Assembly (NCBI GenBank): GCA_023101885.1
Contig: JALPQD010000223.1
Span: 2,839,866-2,903,865, forward strand
From: Typhlomys cinereus
Taxonomy: Eukaryota > Chordata > Mammalia > Rodentia > Platacanthomyidae
DNA length: 64,000 nt
Direction of reading: 5' to 3'
Positions 11,456 to 22,346 of the stretch are shown piece after piece (the stretch's first letter is position 1; each line of letters begins with the position of its first letter). Both the position numbers and the translations under genes were made by a program. Under the pieces are notes generated by a model. It had not been told where the DNA came from. It did not search any database and worked only from the letters and a program-made list of their open reading frames with translations.

Positions 11456-12064
11456 AATGTTAGTGGCTTCTCTCCCAATACTGCCATCTTTTGCCTCTTT
11501 TTTGCAATGTGTTCTGTACATGTAGTCCTCTGAGCTGAAGGCATGGGACATAAGTCAGGCAGACAAAGAACCCCTCATGATTCAGACAATCACATCGCAC
11601 CCAGTGCATGACCCTAGAACAGGTACAGTGAGAGCTTTAGGTTGGAAAGTTGCCAAAGAAGAGTAGAAAGTTCTATAAGAACACAGGGTTACTGAAGATG
11701 CACATCCTTATCACCACCTTCCAACTAGTTCCATCCAGCTATGTAACCTGCATTCCAACCTATAGCATAGAGTAGGTACATAACCAAGTATAATAGAGTT
11801 AGCAAGAAACCGAGGCGAGAGTTATCTCCGAGAGCTGTTTAGGCTACAGTGCCACACACGCTTCATAATTTTCTAATTGTATTAATTTTACTGTATCTAA
11901 CTTGGGGTCATGTGTAAACCTTGAAGAAGAAATAACAGCTTTTAGGCAGTAGTAATAACATCAGCAGTTATACTTCAGAAGCTCTGATTATAGGTTAGAG
12001 ATAGGTCTAAGGGCCTGGCCGGTATTAGCTTAGCCTTCTTAGCATCTCATGGGAAGCAGCAACT

Positions 12065-12135
12065 GCTGTTTTCAATTTTAGCAGAGAAACTGAGGCCTAG
12101 AGATGGGTAGCTGGCCCATAGCCAGCTATGATGCT
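12065..12135 (-). mobile_element. MIR fragment
   Basis: TTTTAGCAGAGAAACTGAGG, CCTAGAGATG and GCCCATAGCCAGCTATGATG match the reverse complement of the MIR 3' half (GAAACTGAGGC...CCAAGGTCACACAGCTA). Confidence 0.7.
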
Positions 12136-12139
12136 AAAT

Positions 12140-14405
12140 AAAATTAAATAAAATTGTCACTTAGAAAACCTTTCATGGCAAGATGATATATTGCTTGAAG
12201 CACAGTGTATAAAGTGATCACTGCTATTTGACTACTCTGCCAAGGCCAATCAAGGTTGCCACATAGCTGGTTAAGGGTTTCTTGCTCTATTTGCATGGAG
12301 TACTCTTCAGTTCACCCTCTTGCCTTAGCAATAGAATCTACTTGCAGCCACAATTCAGAAATAGCCAGTCCAATAGACATGAATTCTAAGAGTTCTTCCA
12401 GCACACTTCCAGAATCCACTGTACACAAACATGTCTTCTGCTCAGATTGCTTTAGCTGCTGTCCAGAATGCCAGAGGACAGCCTGGCGGGCGTATGCCCG
12501 AGCGAATCCTGGGTAGAAGACAGGGCTTACAGGCACAGCACTGTGGGCTCCTTTGTTAATCCACATGTGCTTGGAAGGCACACATACTACCATGCTCCCA
12601 GACAACCTCAGTTAAGATAATGACCCCTTGACTTCACACAGATGGCTAAGAGCCACAACTTGATCCAAACTTTAAATTGTTTTGTGGAGGGGATGCATCT
12701 GCTTCCAAGGAACTCTACCGAGGAAAGAAAGGGGTTTGCCTATGGCTCCTGAGTTAAGAAATGGATGGAACAGGGCGGGGCAGAGGGAGAGACGGTAGCA
12801 GAGGGGAGCAAACACTTCCATGCATCGCCTCTCTGAGCCTTCACTCAGCTCTCCTAAGACAGAGGCATCAGAAGGTGACCTCAAAGTCAACAACAAGCAC
12901 CGTGGGTGTCCTTCCACGTATTTTACCTCCCATTTCATGCCTTACCTCTTCCTTCCACTGTATGCCCAAATAGGAGAAACTAAAATGAAGGATTTCTTTC
13001 TTAGGAGTAAAGTTATTTATGCCAGGCCAGATCCACCAAACAGCTTTAAACCCAAAGGTCCAGACCCAACTAACATGGCTAATGATTATCAAAGCCTTGG
13101 GTGATACTTGCAGTACAGCAAGACAACCCTACAGAGGCACAAGGGCTCTGTTCTCCATCCCACAATCAGTGGTTGGGGTGACGTTCTGCCAGCTCCCAAG
13201 TCTTAATGTGACAAGCAGGGACTTCATGAGTTGGGAACCTGATATGTAGTAGGGATGAAAGATCATGCAAAGAAAACACTCTAAATGCCTCTTGCAGTTG
13301 CTTTTCAGTGGACCGACTTGCAAGTCCTCTTGGAAAGAGAACAGACCATTAAGTGTCCCCACTCCACTGATCTAAAACATCTCACAGCTGGAAGAAAGCA
13401 GGCACTGAATGACCCAAAGGAAGCTGTCAATTATAAGGACAAATATGCAAACATGAGAGAACTGTGGCTAAATACCAGAGCCTTACTTTAGCCCTTTGAA
13501 ACTGGAAACACCCAAAGTCTGGTTGGAGACTTGACTGGAAGAAGCTAGCTTAAGCATATGATAAACAGGGAGCTACAAAAAGAGGGAGAGAAGAGTGGAA
13601 AACCTAACGGATCAGTATTTGAGCACCAGATTCCTACTTAGGAGCAGAATCAGAGGAGACTGGGTTGAAGTCTCAGCACCAGGGGGTTTTGGAGGTGCTA
13701 AGTGTCCAGATCAGATGTGGGATGGCTTTCTGAGGTTCCCTCACCATCTCTGCGTATATTTCTTCACCACCATCATTCCTGGTATGAGTGTTACCTACAC
13801 AGCCCATGCATAGGGAAAAGGCGCTGCAGAAGAATATAGAGGAAGACAAGGTTCTCCAGCACAAGGCCAGGCCAGGGGAGCAAGCAAGGATGATGCAAGT
13901 GTCCCCCAACTGGGTGGAGCCTGTCTGACGGGCTTCACTCACAACCTCCTTGGCCTCCACACATGCCCACGGAGACTCCAGCTGTTCAGCCTCACAGCCC
14001 TGTCTGCCCTCAAGACCTGGTGAGACAAGGAAACGGGCAGCACGGAAAGCCCTCATTACAGAAGAGTGGAGTGCTTCTGCAGCAGAGGAAGGAGTCCATG
14101 CAACTGGTGCCAGGATCCTCGTGTCATCAGATGCCTGGAAATACCACCACAGCAGCAGGTACAGCAAGCTTTCGCCAGCACAAGAACACAGACTGGCCTG
14201 GTATTTCACTGGCGCGGCCACATATTTACCATGGAGTCAGACACAGTGCCTCTACACGATCCGTAGTGACATAATTGAAACCAGATTCACGTTTATTTAG
14301 TAGCATAGTTTTGATGGAATGAAAACATTTCAGTGAGCAGAACAACACCTTTGATGAAAATATACAGAGGTCTCCCCTTATTTACCTATATGAACACAGT
14401 TTTGG
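12140..14405. other. Non-repetitive intron sequence with long but unsupported ORFs
   Basis: This 2.3-kb stretch is less AT-rich than its surroundings. It contains overlapping open frames on both strands, the longest a 182-codon minus frame at 13673-14221 beginning MAAPVKYQAS. None has a recognisable domain or splice context. Several frames overlap in opposite directions, which is what modest GC content produces by chance. A conserved regulatory element or lncRNA exon cannot be excluded. Confidence 0.4.
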
Positions 14406-14407
14406 AG

Positions 14408-14461
14408 CTGAAAGAGAGAGAGAGAGGCAAAGAAAGCGAGCAAGGAGAGAGAAAAAGAGAG

Positions 14462-14518
<57 letters not shown>
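14408..14518. repeat. (GA)n-rich microsatellite
   Basis: About 110 bp of purines, ending in an almost pure (GA)n run at 14472-14517. The short Arg/Glu- and Ser/Leu-rich frames here are repeat artefacts. Confidence 0.95.
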
Positions 14519-14519
<1 letters not shown>

Positions 14520-14521
<2 letters not shown>

Positions 14522-15995
14522 GTTAAGTTTCATTCTGCACAATAGCACCTTTAACAAACTTGCCAGCTCGTCGAAAACTAAATAGTGGTGGTTAGAAAAA
14601 AAATCTTTACTGCTGCCATTAATATTCACAGGACTCTAGGGGAACAAGTATTTTCAATGGCTCAATATTTATAAATGCTACTGCTGTACCCTGAACACTT
14701 GTCTTAGATTCCTGAAAGAAGTTAAGAACTTTTGGGTATGAGTTTTAAATAGGGAAAGAAGTCATTGGGAAAGCAAATTTTAAAATGTCTACACGCTTAC
14801 TTGATGCTCTGGAATTTGAATATCATTTACCTGGGCTATTTTATTTCCACCTACCAAAGCTTTGGTGGATGAAATACTTAAAGGAGGAAAATATTAAAAA
14901 TAAATGACACAGATGACCAGGATGGCAATTGCTTTTTAGGTAAAATGTTGATATTTTGTATCTGCAGATGCCAATAAGTTCTGGACTCTGAATTTGGGAT
15001 ATCAAAATAACAAAGTTTGTATTTATAACTCTGATGGTGAAATTATAACTCCATCTGCTAAAGAAAGAGTAACATCACTAAAGCGAAGTCAACTCTAAAT
15101 GAAAAGCTGGTGTTTCTATTACCCACTCTCAAAGAATTTTCAAAAGTTTATATAATTTGATCATTAAAAATTCTCTAGATTTAAAGCCTCGTCTCTGTCA
15201 ACCCTGGATGTGAAACTAGTTTGCAAAGCTCTGAAGTTTATTTGTCTCTCCCTTTTATCCTTCTTCAAGAATGTATTCATATTAATGATTACATATGAAA
15301 CTGAACCAAAAAAAATCCACAGCACCTGACGAGCCAGCGTTATTCCATGCACTGCTAGTCTTTTTTTTTTTTTTTCAGAAGAAATTTATGGTGTTTATAA
15401 ACTCACCTTCAAGGTGCCTATGGCTTCAAGAAAAGAACTCAGATTTTTAAAACTCTGATTTTAATCTAGTCCTTTTCTGTTTGTTGTGTTATACTGGATC
15501 ATTCACACTGGGCCCTTAACTTCTGTAAAGAATGTCTCTTTGGAATTTACATTTGTAAAAGTAAAGTTTATTATAATGACTTCTATTCGGCCAACTGTTT
15601 GTCACATAAAGGACCATTTGCTGAGTAAATATATTTATGCATGCAGAGAACATTATATTCATGTTCATATAAATAAATGCAGAGAAGAGAATATTCTTTT
15701 AACGTCTCATGTTGCATTCCTTTCTGTCTATGTAGAGCTGTGGGAAACCTTCATTGTGAGTAAATGTAGAAATGCCTGGATGCTCTGAGTCAAAAATGAC
15801 CATGTTTTCCACTTCATTCCCACTTGCTGGGGTGTGCCTTCTGCATCAGCAGCAACGTGACATCATTTGCAGAAAGAGGCAAGACAAATTTATAAACTCA
15901 GATTCATTATTTAACTTGCATAATGCTATACCTGTGAAATCTGTTCTTATGGTCCTTCAGTAAGAAGCATGCATAGAATTTTGGGTTAAGAAGCA
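14520..15995. other. Unrecognised intron sequence with one poly-T tract
   Basis: AT-rich sequence with no supported gene. A 16-nt poly-T at 15360-15375 could be the tail of an old minus-strand retro-insertion, but no source sequence is recognised. Confidence 0.5.
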
Positions 15996-16000
15996 CTACA

Positions 16001-16092
16001 AGGGGCTGAGAATGTAATCGAGGGGTGGAGTGCTTGCCAAGTATGCACAAGGCCTTGAGTTCCATACCCAGACCATGAAAAAATAATAAGTA
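16001..16092 (+). mobile_element. ID-type SINE
   Basis: AGGGGCTGAGAATGTAATCG, GTGGAGTGCTTGCCAAGTAT, GCACAAGGCCTTGAGTTCCA and TACCCAGACCATGAAAAAAT follow the ID/BC1 consensus, including A- and B-box equivalents and the A-rich tail. Confidence 0.85.
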
Positions 16093-16204
16093 TCGTAAAA
16101 TATTGATGCTGATGTTATTGATACATGCAAGACCACCAAAACATGACAAAAGATTTTTATCGCTATAATGTAAAGAAATACCATCATTTAAATATTATCC
16201 TTAT

Positions 16205-16650
16205 GGAACTCTGAACAATGGGATGATGTTCAGCTTTATCAAACATTAGAATTGTATTTTAACAACTGAAAATTATTCAACCATAAAAGGAAATAAATAC
16301 CCTAGTGTACATTATAGTATGGATAAACTTTGACGACATTATATTAAATAAGAGATACTAGACACAAATGGCCACGGATGTGTCAATTTAGATGGTGTCA
16401 GAATGGGTATCGTAGATTAGTGGTATTGTATTAGTGGTATTGTATTAGTGGTATTTCCCATGGCTGGGAAACAAATAAGTCTATGATACTCCATGAGTCC
16501 AAGGTTTTCCCAGGGGCAATGACTGGGCTTGAAACTAATGGTCTCACATACTGCACAACCTTTTGGATATGCTCAAAACTACCCACTTTTGTATTTTATG
16601 TGGGTGGACTTTATGGTGTGTGAATTGCATATCAGTTTAAAGAACACTCA
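16205..16650 (+). mobile_element. Old L1 3'-end fragment
   Basis: Order and text match the end of ORF2 and 3' UTR of mammalian L1M elements: TTATTCAACCATAAAAGGAA, GGATAAACTTTGACGACATT, ACACAAATGGCCACGG, GTGGACTTTATGGTGTGTGA and ATTGCATATCAGTTTAAAGA. It is diverged and non-coding, with an internal triplication of a 14-bp unit. Confidence 0.65.
16417..16455. repeat. 14-bp tandem repeat, 2.8 copies
   Basis: TTAGTGGTATTGTA is repeated at 16417, 16431 and 16445 (last copy partial). It lies inside the old L1 fragment. Confidence 0.9.
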
Positions 16651-17530
16651 TATCGTAAATTATAGATCTTCAGTAAGTCTTTCAAACAAGTGTAGTTATC
16701 CAAAACAACTCTGAACTCAACAAGCAGAATGAAAGTCCACTTTGCTCAATGCATATCTGAAAGCTATAGAGGATAATGAATCATTTATAATTATAGAATC
16801 CACTCAGAACCCCTCACTATACTTAAGTTAATACCCTTTCATTCATGAAGAATTTCAATCTTTTATTTTACAGGGAAGGGTGTGGTTACTTCTTATTACT
16901 CATGCATATGAAATTTCAGGAAATTTCAAACCCACAAATGGGTTCCTCAAAGAGGCTTACAAATTGAAACTGTTATTACAGTCCATTTCAAACGTCCCAT
17001 ACTTTCTTCATTTTTTAAGTGAAAGCACATGAACTGTACTCCATCCACTTTAAATGCTTGTTTCCTCAAGTGATAAATTCACATTCTACTAGAACTGAGG
17101 CAGGATTTCCTTTGACAGGTAGCATCTATACAAAACATAAATATATTGACTTTTTAAAATCATAAATTCAAAATGCAATATGTGTAAGACATACTTTCTT
17201 ACAAATGTCAATAAAAACTGACTTAAAAGGCAGTTAGTTATATGTACCCTAATGTTTCCCCAAAAGATAAAGTAAATGTTATATGATGCTTTTTATTAGG
17301 AGTGATGTTACCATAATAATCCATGTAATACTAATAAACTATCATATGCTTGCTAGATATTGAACATACTTGCCCCACTAGCTATGCTATAAACTCTATA
17401 TAAAGCTTTACCTGTAGGTTAAACATGATGATGATATTTTCCAAACATGTGAGGATCCAATATCTAATAATATATTGGAGATTCATTATGTTGGTCTCAT
17501 GGTCTCATATTTCATGGCAAACTATAAATA
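16651..17530. other. Unrecognised AT-rich intron sequence
   Basis: No gene or repeat family recognised. It includes a TAAAGTAAATGTTATATGAT-type AT-rich stretch without coding potential. Confidence 0.55.
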
Positions 17531-17580
17531 ATGTATATGTATATATATACATATATTATATATGATATATTTTACAAAAC
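17530..17580. repeat. (TA)-rich tract
   Basis: Imperfect TATATA/ATATGTAT alternation between 17531 and 17572. Confidence 0.8.
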
Positions 17581-17630
17581 AATGCTTATGATAGATTTGG
17601 AGTAAATGTATGATATATATAAGATATATG

Positions 17631-17632
<2 letters not shown>

Positions 17633-17668
<36 letters not shown>
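17633..17668. repeat. (CA)n microsatellite beside the PIEZO2 exon
   Basis: A pure CA run followed by TATATATG. It lies about 120 bp downstream of the PIEZO2 exon's splice donor on the coding strand. Confidence 0.95.
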
Positions 17669-17675
<7 letters not shown>

Positions 17676-17791
17676 GTAAAGTATTTAAATACAAAGTGAC
17701 CAGGATTCCATGAATTCTACATCACAGATTCCTATGCCTGTGAGTACAGCATCATCCAGCATGCACCCAATATGAACACTCTGGTACTCAC

Positions 17792-17917
17792 AGTTGTACC
17801 CAGGTGCAATGCGATGTTGAGCTTCGAGACTGGCCAGTGTGATGTGGAAAATGATGTGTAGTAGTAGGAAGGAGAGACTCATAAAGCACAGAGACTTCAG
17901 CAGTCGCCCCGTGTGTC
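17792..17917 (-). CDS. PIEZO2: PIEZO2 internal coding exon (partial gene)
   Basis: PIEZO2 is the large plasma-membrane trimeric mechanosensitive cation channel of touch and proprioceptive neurons. On the minus strand this exon is 126 bp. It starts with two bases completing a Gly codon, runs 41 full codons and ends with the first base of a Cys codon. The translation begins HTGRLLKSLCFMSLSFLLLH and continues through FHITLASLEAQHRIAPGYN. I recognise this as the early N-terminal blade of PIEZO2 (about residues 54-96 of the human protein, numbering from memory). PIEZO1 differs clearly here. The middle is a hydrophobic membrane helix. Splice sites are consensus: acceptor CTTCTTTGCAG just upstream (17918-17928) and donor GTGAGT just downstream (17786-17791). 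No stop or frameshift is present, so it looks functional. The flanking exons are not seen; early PIEZO2 introns are very long in other mammals. Confidence 0.93.
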
Positions 17918-17999
17918 CTGCAAAGAAGCACAGACGATATGAGCAGAGCTAGGGGCACCCCATGCTGCAGCTTTCCAGTCTCCAACTAGAACCCAGAAT

Positions 18000-19940
18000 G
18001 ACTTACTCAGCCACACAGGAAACATAAGAATTGTCACCTACAGCTGAATAACATTATATTCCTTTTGCAACACTATGTAGTTGACTTTATTTGTTTAAAA
18101 TTCACTGTGAAAGAATATACATGTCGCATTACTCTAAGATTACAAAAATGCATTGATTTAGAAAATTTTATAAGAAAATTCTGCTAATTCTTCCTTACAA
18201 AAGTAATTTCAGAAAGTCAGAAAAGAAGGAAAGTAGCCTAAAACATTTCATGAAGTTAAGGCAAATTTCAAATTTAGATAAGGTTAAAGGAGAAAAACAT
18301 AAGCCAATTTCATTATTTATGAACATTGATTTAAATTATAAAAAGTGCTAAGCAACTAAAATAGCAAAGCAAACATGCAATACATCAGAGTCAACCAGAG
18401 TCTATTACAGAAAACAAACATGGCTAAATGTTAAAAATTTAGAACTGAATCTAACTATAATGGGATGATATCTGATTTTTCTCAATAATACAAAAGAAAC
18501 GTTTTGTAAAGTTTGTATTTATGATTACAAGACATTATTAGGAACAGTAGGTGTGCAGGGAAATGTCCTAAGTGTTGAATGAGGCACAAGCTCAACAAGT
18601 GTCCTGTTTACGGTGGACTGGTCCACACAGTCCTATGGCTGGGGAGAAGGGCAGAGGATACTCAATGCCATTGCCAACATTCGCATCTTGGTGGTGGGCA
18701 GAAGGGGCTAGGAAAAGAAAATGCTAAGTCATACTGACTAGAATTATATGCAGGTCCTTGATCAAATGAAGATGATATCACTATAAATACAGAATATCAA
18801 ACTGAATTCAAATATTTACAATTAAATACAATAAATAGAACAAATGTTTGGGACAAAATGGCATTGTACAAAAATCAACACATGTCCTCTGATCTAGCTA
18901 AGAGAAATTGGTTTACTTCTGAGAATGTTATTCCACTTCACATTTCGATTCTTTCCAGGGGAAATTGAGTTTTTTTATTTGTTTTAGCTTACAGAATTAT
19001 AGCATGCCTTAATATCTATGAGGTCATATCACCCTTATTCACTTTTGAATTTATTTTTCAAAATTTCACAATTAACAATTCCTGTTAGCTAGACCACACC
19101 CACTACAATCTTATAAATTAGAAAAAAGAATGGGAAAGATGTCAATAAGTGGCCTTAGTCCCAACTCTTGTTCTTCCACAGAGACGTCGTTTGAAAATCA
19201 CACTTAGGTAAGATAACTTGTGGAATGCCAGAATCCAAATAGTTTCCACCACCTCTGTGAAAGAACGAAACTAGTTGTGAACACGCCGAAGAGGAGCAGC
19301 TTCACTTTGCCCACATCACCACTGCCAGTGCCATGAGAGAGAGGCCTGGCCAGTTTGCTGGTTCTGCCCCTGTGAAAAGTGAGTGTCCGAAGTCTTGTGG
19401 AATAAGAAGCCAGAACAGCTCGCTCTGTCTCATGACACCCAGGATTCTCAAGACACAAGCCAATGTAATTAGTTTAAAAATGGTTAAGACCAGGGAGAAA
19501 AAGAGTGCATGTCACTCCATGTGTTAGGTTACCATCTTGCAGACTCACTACGACACCTCCGTGGAACCCTGAAGTATGACTTACCTAAGGATCCCCACAA
19601 GAGCCACTATATCCTCTGGGCTGCCTAAGTCCCACCTATGTGTGCACCCCAGATCTTGAATATGGCTGTACTACTTCTTACAGATAGCACACAGACCTCA
19701 ATAGTAAATGTACATCTTAGCAGCTGGCCGAACTTTACTGATTAGAGGAAATGTATAAACCTTCATGTGCTCCAGGACCTGCCCTAGTGAGAAATGGAAG
19801 AAGCTCTTAATATCATGCTTGATTTTGTGGGGTTGAGAAAGCATAAGAATTTAAAATGAGAAGGAATAAGCTATGAGGCAGGTCCATCTACAGAAGAGTT
19901 AGGAGGGCCTTCTGGAGTGTCTAACCAGGCTTACTTGAGA
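18000..19940. other. Unrecognised AT-rich intron sequence
   Basis: About 1.9 kb upstream of the PIEZO2 exon with no supported gene, RNA or repeat family. The 84-codon minus frame at 19204-19458 has no recognisable similarity and no splice context. Confidence 0.5.
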
Positions 19941-19949
19941 TGTGAGTTT

Positions 19950-20255
19950 TTCCTAAAGACCACCAATAAAGAAGCAAATGTGGAAATCACAGTGGGATGC
20001 TTCTAAGAACACAAAGAAACAAGGGACTATGACAACACAGGAAAAAGCAGTAGGTCTCCAGTGGCAGACCAAAGAATGAGAGCTAAATATTTCACTACAG
20101 AGATGTTAAATAATGTCCTTGAAACTCAATAAATTACAAGAAACCACAGAAAGGCAAATAAATGGAGTAAAAGAACTAGAGAAAAAAAATGTCAACCTAA
20201 AACAAGACACAGCATAGCTATGCACAGGAAAGGAAAGTGAGACAAAGCCCTTCCC
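19950..20255 (+). mobile_element. Old L1, left part (ORF1 region), split by a younger L1
   Basis: A-rich sequence such as GAAACTCAATAAATTACAAG followed by ACCACAGAAAGGCAAATAAA resembles degraded L1 ORF1 coiled-coil coding sequence. It runs into GAAAGTGAGACAAAGCC at 20233-20249, the target duplicated by the younger L1. The same ORF1 resumes at 26665. The left boundary is uncertain. Confidence 0.6.
20233..20255 (+). repeat. Left target-site duplication of the young L1
   Basis: GAAAGTGAGACAAAGCC plus six more bases (CTTCCC) is repeated at 26665-26687 with one mismatch in 23 bp. This is typical of L1-endonuclease-primed insertion. Confidence 0.93.
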
Positions 20256-20410
20256 CCACTCCGCCGCCCCGGACGCGCGAGGTCCAGCCGGGCCTCACCT
20301 CGATCTAGGTAAGCTCCATCCCTGCCCACCCCCAGAACCCCAGGCCAAATAATTCAGTTTAGTGAAAAACGCACAGAAATTGAAAGAAGATCTTAAGAGT
20401 TAAAACGACA
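20256..20410 (+). promoter_or_regulatory. Residual L1 5' UTR/promoter region
   Basis: The only notably CpG-dense stretch in the window is at 20262-20310 (CCGCCGCCCCGGACGCGCGA onwards). It lies directly before ORF1, as expected for an L1 internal Pol II promoter. Rodent L1 promoters are usually longer and often monomeric; here at most a fragment remains. Promoter activity is inferred, not shown. Confidence 0.5.
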
Positions 20411-21250
20411 ATGCCAAAGTCAAAGTGCAAATCCATGAGAAGCAACACTCAAGTAAACAAATCTCCCACTACAGGAATTAATCCCATGTTAGACTCCAAC
20501 CAGAACAAACCCACGGAAAATGGTCATGAAAGCCTGACCCAGGATAACGACTTTCAAAATATGATCATTACCACGTTCAATACTATGAAAGAGGAAATCC
20601 GGAAGGAATTAAATAATCGAATCAATCGCTTTGAAAAGGGACACAACAGACACTTGGAGGGGTTGAGAAAAACAGTGCAAGAAACAAAAACTGGCATAGA
20701 GCAGTTAAAACAGACTCAAGCAGAGTTTAAAACTGAGCTAAAAGACAAGTTATCTTCAACCCAGAAGTCCACAGTGAGTCTTATCAGCAGAAATAACGAA
20801 GCAGAAAACAGAATTTCAGACCTTGAAGATAAAGAGGGAGTTTTAACCAGCTCAATGGAAGAGGTTGTTAAAGCCAAAAAGATACTTGAGAGAAATATCC
20901 AGGAGATATGGGACACCCTGAAGAAGCCTAACATGCGTATTCATGGAATAACAGAGCAAGAATCTCAAAATACCACCCCCGAGGAAATTTTTCAAACGAT
21001 CATCAAGGAAAACTTTCCTCATCTAAAAAAAGAGAGGCCCATCCATATACAAGAGGCATTCCGCACCCCAAACAGATATGACCAAAACAGAACCTCACCA
21101 CAGCAAATAATAGTTAAAACACTCCACATTCAAGATAAAGAACTGGTGCTGAGAGCTTCAAGGGAGAAAAAACAAGTCACTTTTAAAGGTAAACCTATTA
21201 AAATAACAAATGACTTCTCAGTCGAAACAGTAAAAGCAAGAAGAGCTTAG
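20411..21250 (+). pseudogene. L1 ORF1 (RNA-binding chaperone), C-terminally truncated
   Basis: ORF1p is the trimeric nucleic-acid chaperone that coats L1 RNA in cytoplasmic RNPs. The frame starts MPKSKCKSMRSN and is open for 279 codons. Residues about 50-165 are a Glu/Lys/Leu-rich coiled coil. The RRM begins near residue 174 (MRIHGITEQE), followed by the C-terminal domain (AFRTPNRYDQNR, then QQIIVKTLHIQDKE). A TAG at 21248-21250 stops it after VKARRA. The expected end is visible downstream in the same frame (RDILQVLNEQKCQPTLIYPA), then degenerates through further stops and shifts. Mammalian ORF1p is usually about 340-370 residues, so some 60 C-terminal residues are lost. The domain order shows this is a former gene, not a chance frame. 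Confidence 0.93.
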
Positions 21251-22334
21251 AGAGACATACTTCAAGTATTGAATGAGCAAAAATGTCAACCCACGCTGAT
21301 TTACCCTGCAAACTATCCATCATGATTTAAGGAGAAAGAAAAATCTTCCAGCACAAAGACAACTTGAAGGGATACATGTCCACCAAACCAGGCCTTCAAA
21401 AAATGCTAGAAATGATATTCAAGCGTGAAGAAAAAAACAGGCATATCCAGGAGAACAGAAGGCAAGTATAACACCATTAAAAGCGAAGCAATATACTTAT
21501 AAAAACTACTAAACATAATAAATGTCTGGAATTAAAAATAGTTTCTCCATTATAACACTAAATGTTAATGGAATTAACTCACCAATCAAGAGCCACAGAT
21601 TACAAATTTGGGTTAAAAATCACAATCCATCAATCTGCTGCCTGCAGGAAACCCATCTCACCACAAAAGATAGGCATGCCCTAAAAATAAAAGGCTGGTC
21701 AACAATTCTACAAGCCAATGGAAGCAGAAAACAGGCAGGGGTAGCCATTATGATATCAGACAAAGTGGACTTCAAACCAAAGAAAATTATAAGAGACATG
21801 GATGGATACTACATTTTAGTTACAGGTACAATTCACCAGGAAGACTTCACAATACTGAACATATATGCACCCAATACGGGCCCCTCCACATTCATTAAGA
21901 AAACCCTACAGCGTCTAAAGCGACAAATCAACCCCCAAACGATAATTCTTGGGGACTTCAACACCGCCCTCTCAACATGGGATAGAAAAACAGGTCAAAA
22001 GCTTAACAGAGACACTTTGGAACTTAATCAAACCCTTAAAGAAATGGATCTTACAGATCTCTATCGAACTTTTCACGCACGCACCAAAGAATACACATTT
22101 TTCTCAGCAGCACACGGAACTTTCTCCAAAATAGATCACATATTGGGCCACAAAACGATTCTACACATATACAAAAAAGTTGAAATTCTAATCTGTGCCC
22201 TATCAGACCACCATGGCCTAAAGCTGGACATCCACAACACAACAAACAAGAGAAAATACACTAAATCTTGGAAACTTAACAATATGATGCTGAATGAGAA
22301 CTGGATTCAGGAAGAAATTAAAAAGGAAATTCAC

Positions 22335-22346
22335 GATTTCCTGAAA
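22335..22346 (+). repeat. Left TSD of the SINE inside L1 ORF2
   Basis: GATTTCCTGAAA occurs here and again at 22645-22656. Removing the SINE and one copy restores continuous L1 text. Confidence 0.92.

Larger units (their letters stand above)
1..17791 (-). other. PIEZO2: PIEZO2 intron downstream of the exon (continues past the left edge)
   Basis: Inferred from the exon at 17792-17917 and its GTGAGT donor. The stretch is AT-rich and non-coding, with SINEs, L1 fragments, MIRs and simple repeats listed separately. I looked for the next exon (encoding the STWEKTFRQIGFE region) on the minus strand and did not find it, so the intron probably extends beyond position 1. Confidence 0.8.

Noticed and set aside
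13673..14221. 182-codon minus frame as a gene or the next PIEZO2 exon
   Set aside because: The translation has no match to PIEZO2 or any family I know, and opposite frames are equally open.
17685..17882. The 65-codon minus frame starting at Met as a separate small gene
   Set aside because: Its first 30 residues are the PIEZO2 exon. It reads through the splice donor into the intron, so the real unit is the spliced exon 17792-17917.
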